This document shows positions 1 through 10,276 of a stretch of DNA of 35,405 bases, in pieces. Origin of the DNA: Candidatus Enterousia avicola (GTDB lineage Bacteria > Pseudomonadota > Alphaproteobacteria > Rs-D84); the NCBI GenBank assembly GCA_018714345.1, contig DVNO01000031.1:1-35405 (forward strand), given 5' to 3'. Under the pieces are notes generated by a model. It saw nothing but the letters and a program-made list of their open reading frames with translations, did not search any database and had not been told where the DNA came from. Within the stretch, counting starts at the first letter, position 1. Every line of letters starts with the position of its first letter. Both the position numbers and the translations under genes were made by a program.

Positions 1-279
1 AGTAATCATGTTTTTAACATAGTCCGCGTGTCCTGGGCAGTCAACGTGAGCGTAGTGACGATGTTCTGTTTCATACTCAACGTGAGCCGTATTAATTGTT
101 ATACCACGTGCACGTTCTTCTGGTGCATTATCGATCTGATCAACACCTTTTGCCTGATCAGCACCAACACCATAGTAGTGAACGATAGCAGCAGTCAATG
201 TTGTTTTACCGTGGTCAACGTGACCAATAGTACCAATATTGACGTGTGGCTTGGTTCTTACATATTTTTCTTTTGCCAT
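1..279 (-). CDS. tuf: Elongation factor Tu, N-terminal 93 codons (truncated by window edge)
   Basis: Reverse complement translates to [32 protein letters not shown]...[27 protein letters not shown]...[17 protein letters not shown]1, G2 and G3 GTPase motifs present. Confidence 0.98.
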   Translation of the reverse strand, partial: MAKEKYVRTKPHVNIGTIGHVDHGKTTLTAAIVHYYGVGADQAKGVDQIDNAPEERARGITINTAHVEYETEHRHYAHVDCPGHADYVKNMIT

Positions 280-385
280 AGTTTTCTCCTTAAGGCTTTG
301 TTAATTTGATTTCTGAAATCTGATTTCCGATTCATTACATTAAATCATAAACCAGAAATCAAAAATCACAATCTTTTTTTATTTT

Positions 386-2467
386 TTATTTTGTCAGCTT
401 CTTTATAACTTCATCCGCAACATTCTGTGGCACTTCGGCATAGTGTGACAATTCCATATAAGGATTTGCACGCCCCTGTGACAAAGAACGCAACGTCTTG
501 ACATATCCGAACAAGTTCGCCAATGGAACGTATGCAGAAATCAACTGGTTACCGAATTGAGTTTCAATACCATTGATCTGTCCACGACGACTGTTCAAGT
601 CCCCGATGATGTCACCGACGTATTCTTCCGGTGTATTTACCGAAAGTTTCATAATCGGTTCCAACAACTTTGGCGCAGCTTTCTTCATCGCTTCACGGAA
701 GCACGCACGCGCCGCTATTTCAAAGCATAATACATTAGAGTCAACTTCGTGATATTTACCATCTACCAATGTTGCCTTGAAATCTACAGTCGGATAGCCA
801 ATCAGAACACCAGTCTGCTGCGCTATCTTCAAACCTTTTTCTACACCAGGGATGTATTCTTTTGGAATCGCACCACCAACAATCTTGTTTTCAAATTCAT
901 AACCAGAGCCAGGTTCCAATGGTTGGAATTCTATCTTTACCTGAGCGTACTGACCAGAACCACCTGATTGTTTCTTGTGTGTGTATTCTTCTGTAACCGG
1001 TTTGCTAAACGCTTCACGATATGCAATACGTGGTTCACCAACGTTTACGTCTACTTTAAATTCACGCAGCAAACGATCTACCAAAATTTCCAAATGCAAT
1101 TCACCAACACCAGCCAAAATAGTTTGACCAGATTCTTCATCAACAGATACACGGAAAGAAGGGTCTTCTTTTGCCAAAGCCTGCAAACCTAAAGACATCT
1201 TTTCAATATCTGCTTTTGTTTTTGGTTCAACTGCAATACTCATAACTGGATCTGGAACGTGAATGTTTTCCAAAATAATTGGATTTGATTCATCACATAA
1301 CGTATCACCAGTGATTGTTTCTTTCATACCAACCAAAGTGACAATATCACCTGCTGAGGCTTCTTTTATTTCTTCACGCTGATTAGAATGCATCAACAAC
1401 ATACGCCCAACGCGTTCACGCTTATCACGATTAGAATTATAGATGTAAGAACCAGACGTCAGCTTACCAGAATAAATACGGATGAACATCAAGTTTCCAA
1501 CAAAAGGATCGTTTGCAACCTTAAATGCCAATGCACAGAAAGGTTCTTTTGCACTTGGGTGACGTTCAATAACAGTCTTACCATCCATTGCTGTACCCTT
1601 AATAGCAGGAATATCCAATGGGCTTGGCAAATAATCTACAATAGCATCCAATAACGGCTGAACACCCTTGTTCTTAAATGCAGTACCACACAAAACAGGG
1701 TTAAAGTTTTGATTGATTGTACCCTTACGAATTAATTTTTTAATAGTCGCTACATCAGGCTTTTGACCTTCCATGTAAGCTTCCATAATATCATCATCCA
1801 GCGTTACCACTTCTTCAATCAACTTGTTGTGCAGCTCTTCTGCTTTTTCTTTCAAATCATCTGGAATTTCTACGATATGAGGATCCTTACCCAGGTCATC
1901 TTCCCAAACAATACCACGCATTTCAACAACATCCACAACACCGCGGAAGTCGGATTCTGCACCAATTGGGAAATTAACGACTAATGGATTTGCCCCCAAA
2001 CGTTCACGAATCATATCTACACAGCGGAAGAAGTTGCCACCAATACGATCCATCTTATTTACAAAGCAAATACGAGGAACGTTATAACGATCAGCCTGAC
2101 GCCATACAGTTTCTGTCTGTGGTTGCACACCAGACACAGATTCAAAAACAGCAACCGCACCGTCCAAAACACGCAAAGAACGTTCTACTTCCATAGTAAA
2201 GTCAACGTGCCCTGGTGTATCAATCAAATTAATACGATGGTCGCGCCAAAAGCATGTAGTTGCCGCAGAAGTAATTGTAATACCACGTTCCTGTTCCTGT
2301 TCCATCCAGTCCATGGTTGCGCCGCCATCATGTACTTCACCAATTTTATAAGTTTTACCTGTATAAAAAAGGATACGTTCTGATGTAGTTGTCTTACCGG
2401 CGTCAATATGGGCCATAATACCGATGTTACGGTACATATCCAAAGGTGCTGTTTTTCCAACTGACAT
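386..2467 (-). CDS. fusA: Elongation factor G
   Basis: 693 aa; [58 protein letters not shown]; full length. Confidence 0.99.
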   Translation of the reverse strand: MSVGKTAPLDMYRNIGIMAHIDAGKTTTSERILFYTGKTYKIGEVHDGGATMDWMEQEQERGITITSAATTCFWRDHRINLIDTPGHVDFTMEVERSLRVLDGAVAVFESVSGVQPQTETVWRQADRYNVPRICFVNKMDRIGGNFFRCVDMIRERLGANPLVVNFPIGAESDFRGVVDVVEMRGIVWEDDLGKDPHIVEIPDDLKEKAEELHNKLIEEVVTLDDDIMEAYMEGQKPDVATIKKLIRKGTINQNFNPVLCGTAFKNKGVQPLLDAIVDYLPSPLDIPAIKGTAMDGKTVIERHPSAKEPFCALAFKVANDPFVGNLMFIRIYSGKLTSGSYIYNSNRDKRERVGRMLLMHSNQREEIKEASAGDIVTLVGMKETITGDTLCDESNPIILENIHVPDPVMSIAVEPKTKADIEKMSLGLQALAKEDPSFRVSVDEESGQTILAGVGELHLEILVDRLLREFKVDVNVGEPRIAYREAFSKPVTEEYTHKKQSGGSGQYAQVKIEFQPLEPGSGYEFENKIVGGAIPKEYIPGVEKGLKIAQQTGVLIGYPTVDFKATLVDGKYHEVDSNVLCFEIAARACFREAMKKAAPKLLEPIMKLSVNTPEEYVGDIIGDLNSRRGQINGIETQFGNQLISAYVPLANLFGYVKTLRSLSQGRANPYMELSHYAEVPQNVADEVIKKLTK

Positions 2468-2524
2468 ATTTCGTTCCTTGTTTTTGTTATTTTGTTTATC
2501 TTACCTGCGCTTTCACAATTAGTA

Positions 2525-2998
2525 TTACCAACGGAAATGAGCAAATGCCTTATTAGCCTCAGCCATCTTATGCGTATCAATCTTCTTCTTGAACGCCCCA
2601 CCCTGACCATTCAAAGCATCACGCAATTCACCAAACAATCTGTCTTCCATAGAACGTTCACCACGTTTGCGCGCAAACATAACCAACCAACGCAAAGCCA
2701 ACGTTTGCTGACGCGCTGGGCGAACCTCAACAGGAACCTGATAAGTCGCACCACCAACACGACGACCTTTTACTTCAACAGATGGTTTCAAAGCATTAAC
2801 AGCTTCCAAAAATGCAGCCAATTCATCACCGTCTTTTGCGATTTTTTTCAACTTATCCAACGCACCATAAACGATGTTCTCGGCAACTTCTTTTTTACCG
2901 TCCCACATAACAACATTAATACATTTTGCAACAACCAGATTATTATACTTTGAATCTGGTAAAATTTCACGTTTAGCTGCACTTTTACGTCTTGACAT
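2525..2998 (-). CDS. rpsG: 30S ribosomal protein S7
   Basis: 157 aa [36 protein letters not shown]...; position between rpsL and fusA. Confidence 0.99.
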   Translation of the reverse strand: MSRRKSAAKREILPDSKYNNLVVAKCINVVMWDGKKEVAENIVYGALDKLKKIAKDGDELAAFLEAVNALKPSVEVKGRRVGGATYQVPVEVRPARQQTLALRWLVMFARKRGERSMEDRLFGELRDALNGQGGAFKKKIDTHKMAEANKAFAHFRW

Positions 2999-3078
2999 AT
3001 CTAATTTCCTTTTGTTTTCTTCATCTGGGTAAGCCCCAAATTACTCACGCAGTAAAAAAACCACGTGTACTTTTTATA

Positions 3079-3450
3079 TTATTTACCTGCTTTTGCACCA
3101 TACAAAGAGCGCCCCTGCTTTCTGCTTTCTACACCCTTAGTATCCAAAACACCACGAATAATATGATACTTAACACCAGGCAAGTCCTTTACACGGCCAC
3201 CACGTATCATAACAACGCTATGTTCTTGCAAATTATGTCCTTCACCAGGAATATACGCCGTAACTTCGCGCCCATTAGCCAATTTTACACGGGCTACTTT
3301 ACGTTGCGCTGAGTTAGGTTTCTTAGGCGTGGTCGTATACACACGTGTGCAAACACCACGTTTCTGCGGAGCTTCCATCATATCAGGCGCCGTAGACTTT
3401 ACAACGACCTTTTTACGTGGCTTCCGAATCAGTTGATTTACTGTTGGCAT
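3079..3450 (-). CDS. rpsL: 30S ribosomal protein S12
   Basis: 123 aa [15 protein letters not shown]...[17 protein letters not shown]...[17 protein letters not shown]. Confidence 0.99.
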   Translation of the reverse strand: MPTVNQLIRKPRKKVVVKSTAPDMMEAPQKRGVCTRVYTTTPKKPNSAQRKVARVKLANGREVTAYIPGEGHNLQEHSVVMIRGGRVKDLPGVKYHIIRGVLDTKGVESRKQGRSLYGAKAGK

Positions 3451-3597
3451 TCAAAATCTCTTTGTTTATTGTACGTTTTTATCTGCACAAAACATCTATC
3501 GGACTTATTTCAACGGCACAAACCGTGATTATAAATCCGTCAGAACATGCAGATTTCTGTGTTTTTTTCTTTCCTTATTTACACGGAAAGCGAACAT

Positions 3598-3626
3598 ACT
3601 ATAACCTTGAACCCGCACATTGTCAA
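3598..3626 (-). promoter_or_regulatory. Putative sigma70 promoter of the rpsL-rpsG-fusA-tuf operon
   Basis: On the minus strand TTGACA - 17 nt - TATAGT (RC of tgtcaa 3621-3626 and actata 3598-3603), about 150 nt upstream of rpsL. Confidence 0.75.
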
Positions 3627-3739
3627 GCAGAATATAGGTTTTTTAATCATAAATACCGCTGGAAAATCCCAAATTTCTGGGAAGTTACACCTAATACTAA
3701 CGTGACAAAAAATAAGTTAGTATTTGTACGAAGTATTTT

Positions 3740-4507
3740 CTAAAAGGTAACAGAAAATTCAGCCCCTATCTTCCAATCATCGTCTGGTTTAATTTCGCTA
3801 TGTTCACTGTTTTTAGTTTTAAAGTGATATTCTACGTAAGGGTGTACCGCCGCTTCGGAGGTTATATTATATACAGCCCCAAGCTTTATTGACCTATCAT
3901 ACAATGTGACTGGATTATCAATTTCTTTAAACGTGAAATTTAATTCTGTTTTTGCGGCCCAATCATCAGAAAAATAATACATACCCTCTAAAGTAACTCC
4001 AAAATTCCAAAAATTTTTTGGTTCTGCAAAAACAAAAGTTCCTCTTACCTTTGCCGCCCATTGGAAAGCATCTCCTGCAATACCATGAATACGAAACGCA
4101 GATTCTATATTGTTATTGCCTATTCTTTCATCGGTCTTAGCGTTTTTTGTCCACGCAATACCATAATTTGTTTCAAAATCTAATTTAAAGCCATCATTTG
4201 TTAAAATTTTGTAACTAATACCAACCTGAGAATCAGCATAATCATTACTTGTACTAAACGACACAGTCCAATCATCAAGAAATGTATAGCTCAATCCCAT
4301 TCCTATATCATCTATCGTTCCAGATGCGATATCATCGTGACCTGTGCCACTTTTATTTGCGCCGGTCTTAAATTCGGCACCAAAGCTGGCAGAAAATTCA
4401 TTATTTTGTGTTAAACGACTAACATCAAAAATACCCTTTGCCCTGACCGACACAGGAAATAAAACTATAGTAAATAAACTTATAAGCCCGATTTTTTTAT
4501 AACGCAT
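3740..4507 (-). CDS. Exported outer-membrane beta-barrel-like protein
   Basis: Start taken at MRYKKIGLISLFTIVLFPVSVRA (signal peptide); alternating beta-strand pattern, ends in ...DDDWKIGAEFSVTF with terminal Phe. Confidence 0.65.
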   Translation of the reverse strand: MRYKKIGLISLFTIVLFPVSVRAKGIFDVSRLTQNNEFSASFGAEFKTGANKSGTGHDDIASGTIDDIGMGLSYTFLDDWTVSFSTSNDYADSQVGISYKILTNDGFKLDFETNYGIAWTKNAKTDERIGNNNIESAFRIHGIAGDAFQWAAKVRGTFVFAEPKNFWNFGVTLEGMYYFSDDWAAKTELNFTFKEIDNPVTLYDRSIKLGAVYNITSEAAVHPYVEYHFKTKNSEHSEIKPDDDWKIGAEFSVTF

Positions 4508-4574
4508 AATTTGCACCAAATTCCGATGAAATTGTGCCATACCTCCCCCCTACACTTCCACAGGAAGCAAATCA

Positions 4575-4600
4575 CAAAAAAGCCCGACCAAAAGGCCGGG
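4575..4600 (-). terminator. Rho-independent terminator
   Basis: Minus strand CCCGGCC-TTTT-GGTCGGG followed by a CTTTTTT tract, downstream of the 4623-5225 gene. Confidence 0.7.
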
Positions 4601-4622
4601 ACATTTATCCAACATGTTCGAT

Positions 4623-5225
4623 TTAGAAATTATACAGGAAACCGATTTGGAAGTCTGATGTATTTGCAACATTGGACGCATCAGCAAACGCACCAAAGTT
4701 CCAACCATCTTTCAAATTCAAATTATCGTTTTCAAATGTATAACCCGCATAAACGCCCATGAAGTTCAAATTAGCATACAATGTGAAAGATTCAGACAAG
4801 TCATATGTAATCATTGGGATTACGGAAGCAGTCAAACTAACTGATGTTTCACCGTCAATTGTGGCATTATCAGAAGAGTATGTTGCAAAATCTGCACCGA
4901 TACTACCCTTCATCAACAACTTAATACCACCAAATTCGGCCAATTTATAACGTGTAAAGCCATGAACGCCATAATTGAACTTATCACCATCATAGGAAAC
5001 ACCATTCACTGAAACACCATCATCATAAGTATAGGCAAAATCAACACCCAGACCGAAGTCCCAGTTGCTATTATAGTTCCAACCTAGTTCTGGTGATACC
5101 ATAATTTGGTTTTTATGAGTATCATCCATTGACAAACCCGCAGAACCTCCCATGAAATAATTAGCTGCCTGGGCACCAGACACAGCAAACACAGCTAACA
5201 AAGATGTTAAAAATATTTTTTTCAT
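4623..5225 (-). CDS. Outer-membrane beta-barrel protein (small porin/Omp25-like fold)
   Basis: 200 aa, signal peptide MKKIFLTSLLAVFAVSGAQA, amphipathic strands, C-terminal ...FQIGFLYNF. Confidence 0.7.
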   Translation of the reverse strand: MKKIFLTSLLAVFAVSGAQAANYFMGGSAGLSMDDTHKNQIMVSPELGWNYNSNWDFGLGVDFAYTYDDGVSVNGVSYDGDKFNYGVHGFTRYKLAEFGGIKLLMKGSIGADFATYSSDNATIDGETSVSLTASVIPMITYDLSESFTLYANLNFMGVYAGYTFENDNLNLKDGWNFGAFADASNVANTSDFQIGFLYNF

Positions 5226-5323
5226 ACTCTATCCTTTCTTTGAGTTATTGGGAGCTAGAGTTTTTTTATCTAGCTAGGAATATTTTAAACAGCAAAACAA
5301 GGACTTTTCAAGTTTAAAGATTT

Positions 5324-5352
5324 TTGCAAAAACCGCGGAAATATGCTATAAT
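5324..5352 (+). promoter_or_regulatory. Putative sigma70 promoter reading into an intergenic region
   Basis: TTGCAA (5324-5329) - 17 nt - TATAAT (5347-5352) with extended -10 TGC; no plus-strand CDS immediately downstream. Confidence 0.5.
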
Positions 5353-5492
5353 TGGGCAGCTTTGTGATTCGGATTACATTCTTATTGACATAAAAAAGTC
5401 TTGATATTCTGGGCGTTTTTTTATCGACTACACAAAGAGCAGAACAGCAAGAAAATACAAGATAAAAAATTTTTTAGTAAAACGTTCCTAGT

Positions 5493-6506
5493 TTACTTAT
5501 TGAGTTCTTTCTTTATTTCACGCCAAATCGCATGATTTTTCATATGGTCTTCATATGTATTAGCAAACTTATGTCCACCCTTCCCATCTGCAACAAAGAA
5601 CAAATAATTTGTATCCGCTGGTTGCAAAACAGCATGTATTGCATCTAAACCAACGTTTGCAATTGGTGCTGGTGGCAAACCATAGTTTGTATATGTATTA
5701 TAAGGATTATCTATCTTTAAATGTTCTCGCAATAAAGCAGCCCCACGCATATCCCCCAAACCATCTGTCAAAGCATAAACAACTGTTGGATCTGCCTGCA
5801 ATCTCATATTGTCCCTTAGACGATTTAAATAAACACTAGCAACTATCGGCATTTCCGATTCTTTGGACGTTTCTTTTTGTACAATAGATGCCAAAGTAAC
5901 AACCTCATTCCATGTTTTTAAAGGCCTTGGGGCAAAGCTGCCAGTTTTCTTCCAACGCGCCTCTAAATCAGACATCTTTTTTCTCATCAAATCCAATAAA
6001 GCTAATCTAGATGTTCCACGTGCAACTTTATAAGTGTCGGGAAACAAGTCACCATCTTGCAACTTGCAAACAGGCAAATCTGTACCTGCGCCGCACTCTA
6101 CCCCGCCCGTCAAATCACTATCTGCAAGTAATAACTCTTTTATTTGCTTTATCGTCAAACCTTCTGGTATAACTATGACCGTTGTTGCAACGTCCCCGTT
6201 TGCAAACATGTCCGCAATTCTCCAAGCACTTGTCCCCTTTGGAATATCATATTGCCCAGATTGAATACGTCCACCATTTCCACGGACAGCTATCTTAAAC
6301 AACGGAATCGAATCGATTAAATTCTGTTTTTGTAATTGCGCAGCTACTTCGGATACACTAACACCCTTCGATATATTAAATACAACGTCCCGCGTAACTG
6401 TAGAACGAACACCGAAAATATAAATTAATACGAAACTAATAATTATTATAAAAAAGCAGCAAATTTTTATGTACTTTTTCAGTGGTAAATTTTTCTTTTT
6501 TTTCAT
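5493..6506 (-). CDS. mltG: Endolytic murein transglycosylase MltG (YceG-like)
   Basis: 337 aa, single N-terminal TM; VVTLASIVQKETSKESEMPIVASVYLNRLRDNMRLQADPTVVYAL and PYNTYTNYGLPPAPIANVGLDAI are typical of YceG/MltG. Confidence 0.95.
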   Translation of the reverse strand: MKKKKNLPLKKYIKICCFFIIIISFVLIYIFGVRSTVTRDVVFNISKGVSVSEVAAQLQKQNLIDSIPLFKIAVRGNGGRIQSGQYDIPKGTSAWRIADMFANGDVATTVIVIPEGLTIKQIKELLLADSDLTGGVECGAGTDLPVCKLQDGDLFPDTYKVARGTSRLALLDLMRKKMSDLEARWKKTGSFAPRPLKTWNEVVTLASIVQKETSKESEMPIVASVYLNRLRDNMRLQADPTVVYALTDGLGDMRGAALLREHLKIDNPYNTYTNYGLPPAPIANVGLDAIHAVLQPADTNYLFFVADGKGGHKFANTYEDHMKNHAIWREIKKELNK

Positions 6507-6566
6507 GGCAAAAATATTATCACAAATAAAACATTAATTGCAAATAGCAAAAAAATAAAAACTAAA

Positions 6567-6643
<77 letters not shown>

Positions 6644-6778
6644 CAAATTATCGCCATCAAGGCAGCCGGATTATGCAACCAGACCGATAAAAAATCAACT
6701 GTTTTTATTTGTCTTTTTGCTTTTACTTATTATATATTATCTGTAATACTTTTCTAATACACAGACAAAGGGGAAGTT

Positions 6779-8464
6779 ATGTTTGCGTTAAGATTTCTAA
6801 AAAAAGCTAAATTTGATAGCTATGATGATTACGTTCAAAATGGGGCTCCAATAGTTCCAGAAAATTTTAATTTTTCATATGATGTTATAGACGTTCTTGC
6901 AAAAGAAAATCCGAACGATATCGCTTTGTTATGGACAGACGATTCGGGAGAAGTAAAAAAATTTTCATTTCTTGATTTGTCCCGTATGTCCAGCGCAGTT
7001 GCTAACTTTCTGACATCTCGCGGATTGAAAAAGGGTGACACAGTTTTGCTATTTATGCGTCGTCGCTGGGAATATTGGATTTTAATGCTGGCAATGCATA
7101 AAGTCGGTGTAATACCTATTCCGTCTACGAATCAATTAAAAGCAGAAGATATTGAATACCGTATTGATCAAGCTGACTCCAAGGCCATAATATACTTTGA
7201 TGATGGGCATATCTTGAACGAGATAAAGACAGCAGTTGGCGAAAAAAACATACAACTGATTCCTAATACCGAGATTGCTGAATCTATTGATAAGATGCCG
7301 TCAACAATAGAACGTGTGCCAAACGAAAATACAGATACCATGGTGATTTATTTTACAAGTGGTACAACGGATATGCCGAAGATGGTTGCACACAATTTTA
7401 TGTATCCTTTGGGGCACATAAATACAGCAATGTTCTGGCAACGGTTACACGATAAAGATGTACACTTTACGTTATCGGAATCTGGTTGGGCAAAATGTTC
7501 TTGGGGAAAGATGTACGGTCAATGGTTAGCTGGTGCGACAGTTTTCGTGTTTGATTTTGCTGGTATTGCGACAGCTCACGATTTATTGCATGCAATGTCA
7601 GAACATCACATAACATCATTCTGCGCCCCGCCAACAGTTTACAAGATGCTAATACACGCAGATTTTAGTAAATATGATTTGTCCGCATTAGAAAAAGCCG
7701 ACATAGCTGGTGAAGCGCTTAATCCAGAAGTATATGAGCGTTTTCTGAAAATGAGCGGCATAAAATTACACGAAGGTTATGGTCAAACAGAAACTTGTAT
7801 AATGTTGTTTACGAACCAGTGGATAGAACCCAAACCCGGCAGCATGGGCATGCCCGCAGCGGGTTGGGATGTACAGCTATTAGACGAAGGTGGCCGCCCT
7901 GTTCCAAATGGCACGGTTGGTGAAATTTGTATATCGTTAAAAAATGGTCATCCTGTTGGATTATTCCAAGGTTATCATAAGAACGAAAAATTGACTGCAA
8001 AAGTGTTCCGTGATGGTTTTTATCACACCGGTGATGTGGCTTATCGTGATAACGATGGGTATTATTGGTTTGTCGGGCGTAATGACGACTTAATAAAAAC
8101 ATCTGGTTACCGTGTCAGCCCATTTGAAGTTGAAAGTGTATTATTAGAGCACCCTGCTGTTCGTGAAGTTGCCGTAACAGGTATACCAGACCCGTCAAGA
8201 GGTATGGCAGTAAAAGCGACAATCGTTTTAAACAAGTACTTCCAAGGGAACGACATTCTTATTCGTCAATTACAAGACCACGTACGCAGTCGCACCGCGG
8301 CATATAAGTATCCACGCGTAATAGAATTCGTAGATAGCTTGCCTATGACGATCAGTGGCAAGATTCGTCGTGCATTAATAAGAACATTGGACAGCGCAAA
8401 AAACACGATTATAGAGCCGGTAAAAAGTGCGATTGGTTTAGATAATAAAGAAGAAGATAAGTAA
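6779..8464 (+). CDS. AMP-forming acyl-CoA (or acyl-ACP) synthetase, medium-chain ACS type
   Basis: 561 aa; ANL motifs YFTSGTTDMPKM, GYGQTETCIMLF, YHTGDVAYRDNDGYYWFVGRNDDLIKTSGYRVSPFEVES, catalytic Lys region ...TISGKIRR. Confidence 0.9.
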   Translation: MFALRFLKKAKFDSYDDYVQNGAPIVPENFNFSYDVIDVLAKENPNDIALLWTDDSGEVKKFSFLDLSRMSSAVANFLTSRGLKKGDTVLLFMRRRWEYWILMLAMHKVGVIPIPSTNQLKAEDIEYRIDQADSKAIIYFDDGHILNEIKTAVGEKNIQLIPNTEIAESIDKMPSTIERVPNENTDTMVIYFTSGTTDMPKMVAHNFMYPLGHINTAMFWQRLHDKDVHFTLSESGWAKCSWGKMYGQWLAGATVFVFDFAGIATAHDLLHAMSEHHITSFCAPPTVYKMLIHADFSKYDLSALEKADIAGEALNPEVYERFLKMSGIKLHEGYGQTETCIMLFTNQWIEPKPGSMGMPAAGWDVQLLDEGGRPVPNGTVGEICISLKNGHPVGLFQGYHKNEKLTAKVFRDGFYHTGDVAYRDNDGYYWFVGRNDDLIKTSGYRVSPFEVESVLLEHPAVREVAVTGIPDPSRGMAVKATIVLNKYFQGNDILIRQLQDHVRSRTAAYKYPRVIEFVDSLPMTISGKIRRALIRTLDSAKNTIIEPVKSAIGLDNKEEDK

Positions 8465-8481
8465 ATTTAAACAAAAAAAAT

Positions 8482-8510
8482 AAAACCGCCGTTTATGGCG
8501 GTTTTATTTT
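8482..8510. terminator. Bidirectional rho-independent terminator between convergent genes
   Basis: aaaaccgccgtttatggcggtttt: perfect stem flanked by A and T tracts. Confidence 0.85.
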
Positions 8511-8522
8511 TCCAAATACGAA

Positions 8523-9776
8523 CTATTTTTCAAACTTCTTCAAGATTAAACTTGCATTTGTACCACCAAAGCCAAAAGAGTTACTTAATGCAACTTTAAC
8601 ATCTTTCTTTTGCGCCTTGTTTGGAACCAAGTTGAAATCACCGACCTCGTCTTCTGGATTTTCCAAATTAATTGTTGGTGGAACAATCCCATCGCGAATC
8701 GCCAATACGCAGAATATAGATTCAACTGCACCAGCCGCACCCAACAAGTGCCCCGTCATAGATTTTGTCGAAGACATGCATGCATTAGTTCCTGCGAACA
8801 AAGTTTTTACTGCTGACAATTCACCCATATCACCCAAGCCAGTTGACGTTCCGTGTGCATTTATATAATCAACATCCGCTGGTTGCAAACCTGCGTCTTT
8901 CAGTGCAGCCTGCATAGCGCGCATTCCCCCTTCTCCATTTGGGGCCGGTGCAGTAATATGATACGCATCACCAGATAATCCATACCCAGCAACTTCCGCA
9001 TATATTTTTGCACCACGTGCAACAGCGTGTTCATATTCTTCCAACACCAATATACCTGCACCTTCTGCCATAACAAAACCGTCACGACCTTTATCCCATG
9101 GACGAGAAGCACCCTGTGGATCATCATTACGTGTTGACAACGCTTTCATTGCACAGAATCCTGCGACACCGATTTTACCGACCGCACCTTCTGCCCCACC
9201 GACAACCATAATGTCTGCATCACCGTGTTGAATCAAACGCGCTGCTTCACCAATAGAGTGCGCTGCAGACGCACATGCTGTAACTACTGATAAATTTGGT
9301 CCCTTTAAACCGTACTTAATAGAAACATTACCCGCAGCCATATTTATAATCGCCTTTGGTATAAAGAACGGACTGATATGTCTTGATCCATTGGCATACA
9401 ACTCTGCACAATTATCATATATTGTGTTTAAGCCACCTATACCTGCACCAATGGAGACGCCCATACGGTTTTTATCACCATCATAATCAATCAAGCCTGC
9501 ATCACGAATTGCTTCATCTGCAGCAACAATGCCGTACATGATAAACTTATCCAGTTTGCGCTGTTCCCTTGCGTCTATAACAGAATCTGGATTATATTGA
9601 CCAGGTTCCGTTCCCACAACAGGTAAACCTGCAATTTGAGACGCCAAATCAGAAGCATCAAATGTATCTATCTTCCGAACACCTGACACACCGTCCACAA
9701 TATTCTTCCAAGCATACTCAATACCAGTACCAACTGGCGAAACTATGCCCATACCCGTAATGACTACTCTTTTCAT
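8523..9776 (-). CDS. fabF: 3-oxoacyl-[acyl-carrier-protein] synthase II
   Basis: 417 aa; MKRVVITGMGIVSPVG, VVTACASAAHSIGEA active site, NAHGTSTGLGD, NSFGFGGTNASLILKK. Confidence 0.98.
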   Translation of the reverse strand: MKRVVITGMGIVSPVGTGIEYAWKNIVDGVSGVRKIDTFDASDLASQIAGLPVVGTEPGQYNPDSVIDAREQRKLDKFIMYGIVAADEAIRDAGLIDYDGDKNRMGVSIGAGIGGLNTIYDNCAELYANGSRHISPFFIPKAIINMAAGNVSIKYGLKGPNLSVVTACASAAHSIGEAARLIQHGDADIMVVGGAEGAVGKIGVAGFCAMKALSTRNDDPQGASRPWDKGRDGFVMAEGAGILVLEEYEHAVARGAKIYAEVAGYGLSGDAYHITAPAPNGEGGMRAMQAALKDAGLQPADVDYINAHGTSTGLGDMGELSAVKTLFAGTNACMSSTKSMTGHLLGAAGAVESIFCVLAIRDGIVPPTINLENPEDEVGDFNLVPNKAQKKDVKVALSNSFGFGGTNASLILKKFEK

Positions 9777-9844
9777 ACATATTACCTTTTATAAGTTCTA
9801 CAAAATACGATAGTATAATAGCCTGTTTATAAGCTTTCGTACAG

Positions 9845-9887
9845 AAAAAAATCCGTCAGCAACAAAAAACAAGCGACGGATCTTTTT
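9845..9887 (-). terminator. Rho-independent terminator between acpP and fabF
   Basis: Minus strand GATCCGTCGC...TTGCTGACGGATTTTTTT; ATCCGTC/GACGGAT stem plus T tract. Confidence 0.7.
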
Positions 9888-9908
9888 CACTAATACAAAA
9901 AACTAATC

Positions 9909-10142
9909 TTATTTTTTGTGAGCTTCAATATACTTAACAGCATCACCAACTGTTGTCAATTTTGCAGCTTCTTCATCTGGAATAGTAATATCAAATTCTT
10001 TTTCTACTTCCATAACGAATTCTACAACGTCCAAAGAGTCGGCACTCAAATCATTTACAAATGCGGATGTTTCTTCAATCTTAGCTTCCTGAACACCTAA
10101 TTTATCAGCTACGATTTTTCTTACTTTTTCAAAAGTTGTCAT
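9909..10142 (-). CDS. acpP: Acyl carrier protein
   Basis: Start taken at [46 protein letters not shown] phosphopantetheine site. ORF-track start (10178) is an upstream extension. Confidence 0.98.
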   Translation of the reverse strand: MTTFEKVRKIVADKLGVQEAKIEETSAFVNDLSADSLDVVEFVMEVEKEFDITIPDEEAAKLTTVGDAVKYIEAHKK

Positions 10143-10228
10143 TTTTTGTCCTTTGTTTTTGTTAAATTTGTGGCCCAACGATGGGCGTCATTACTTAAAA
10201 CTATCATTTTATGAATTAAGTGTCAAGG

Positions 10229-10250
10229 AATTATAACAAATTATAACAAA
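10229..10250. promoter_or_regulatory. Tandem 10-bp repeat carrying two minus-strand TATAAT boxes upstream of acpP
   Basis: aattataacaaattataacaaa; RC gives TTGTTATAATTTGTTATAATT; TTGACA (RC of tgtcaa near 10221) lies just downstream. Confidence 0.4.
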
Positions 10251-10276
10251 CGCTTGACAAAGTATAAAAAATACAT

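Noticed and set aside
28-309. 93-aa plus-strand ORF at the window start
   Set aside because: Antisense to tuf; the sense translation is clearly EF-Tu.
749-3312. Several plus-strand ORFs (e.g. 749-967, 968-1192, 1388-1654, 2492-2953, 2992-3312) and minus 2224-2610
   Set aside because: Opposite or shifted frames of fusA, rpsG and rpsL; low-complexity translations without domain signals.
3079-3450. Streptomycin-resistance mutation in rpsL
   Set aside because: Both key lysines (TPKKPNSA and GGRVKDLPG) look wild type.
9909-10178. N-terminally extended ACP ([12 protein letters not shown]…)
   Set aside because: The standard ACP start [11 protein letters not shown] at 10142 has a normal length; the extension overlaps the leader.
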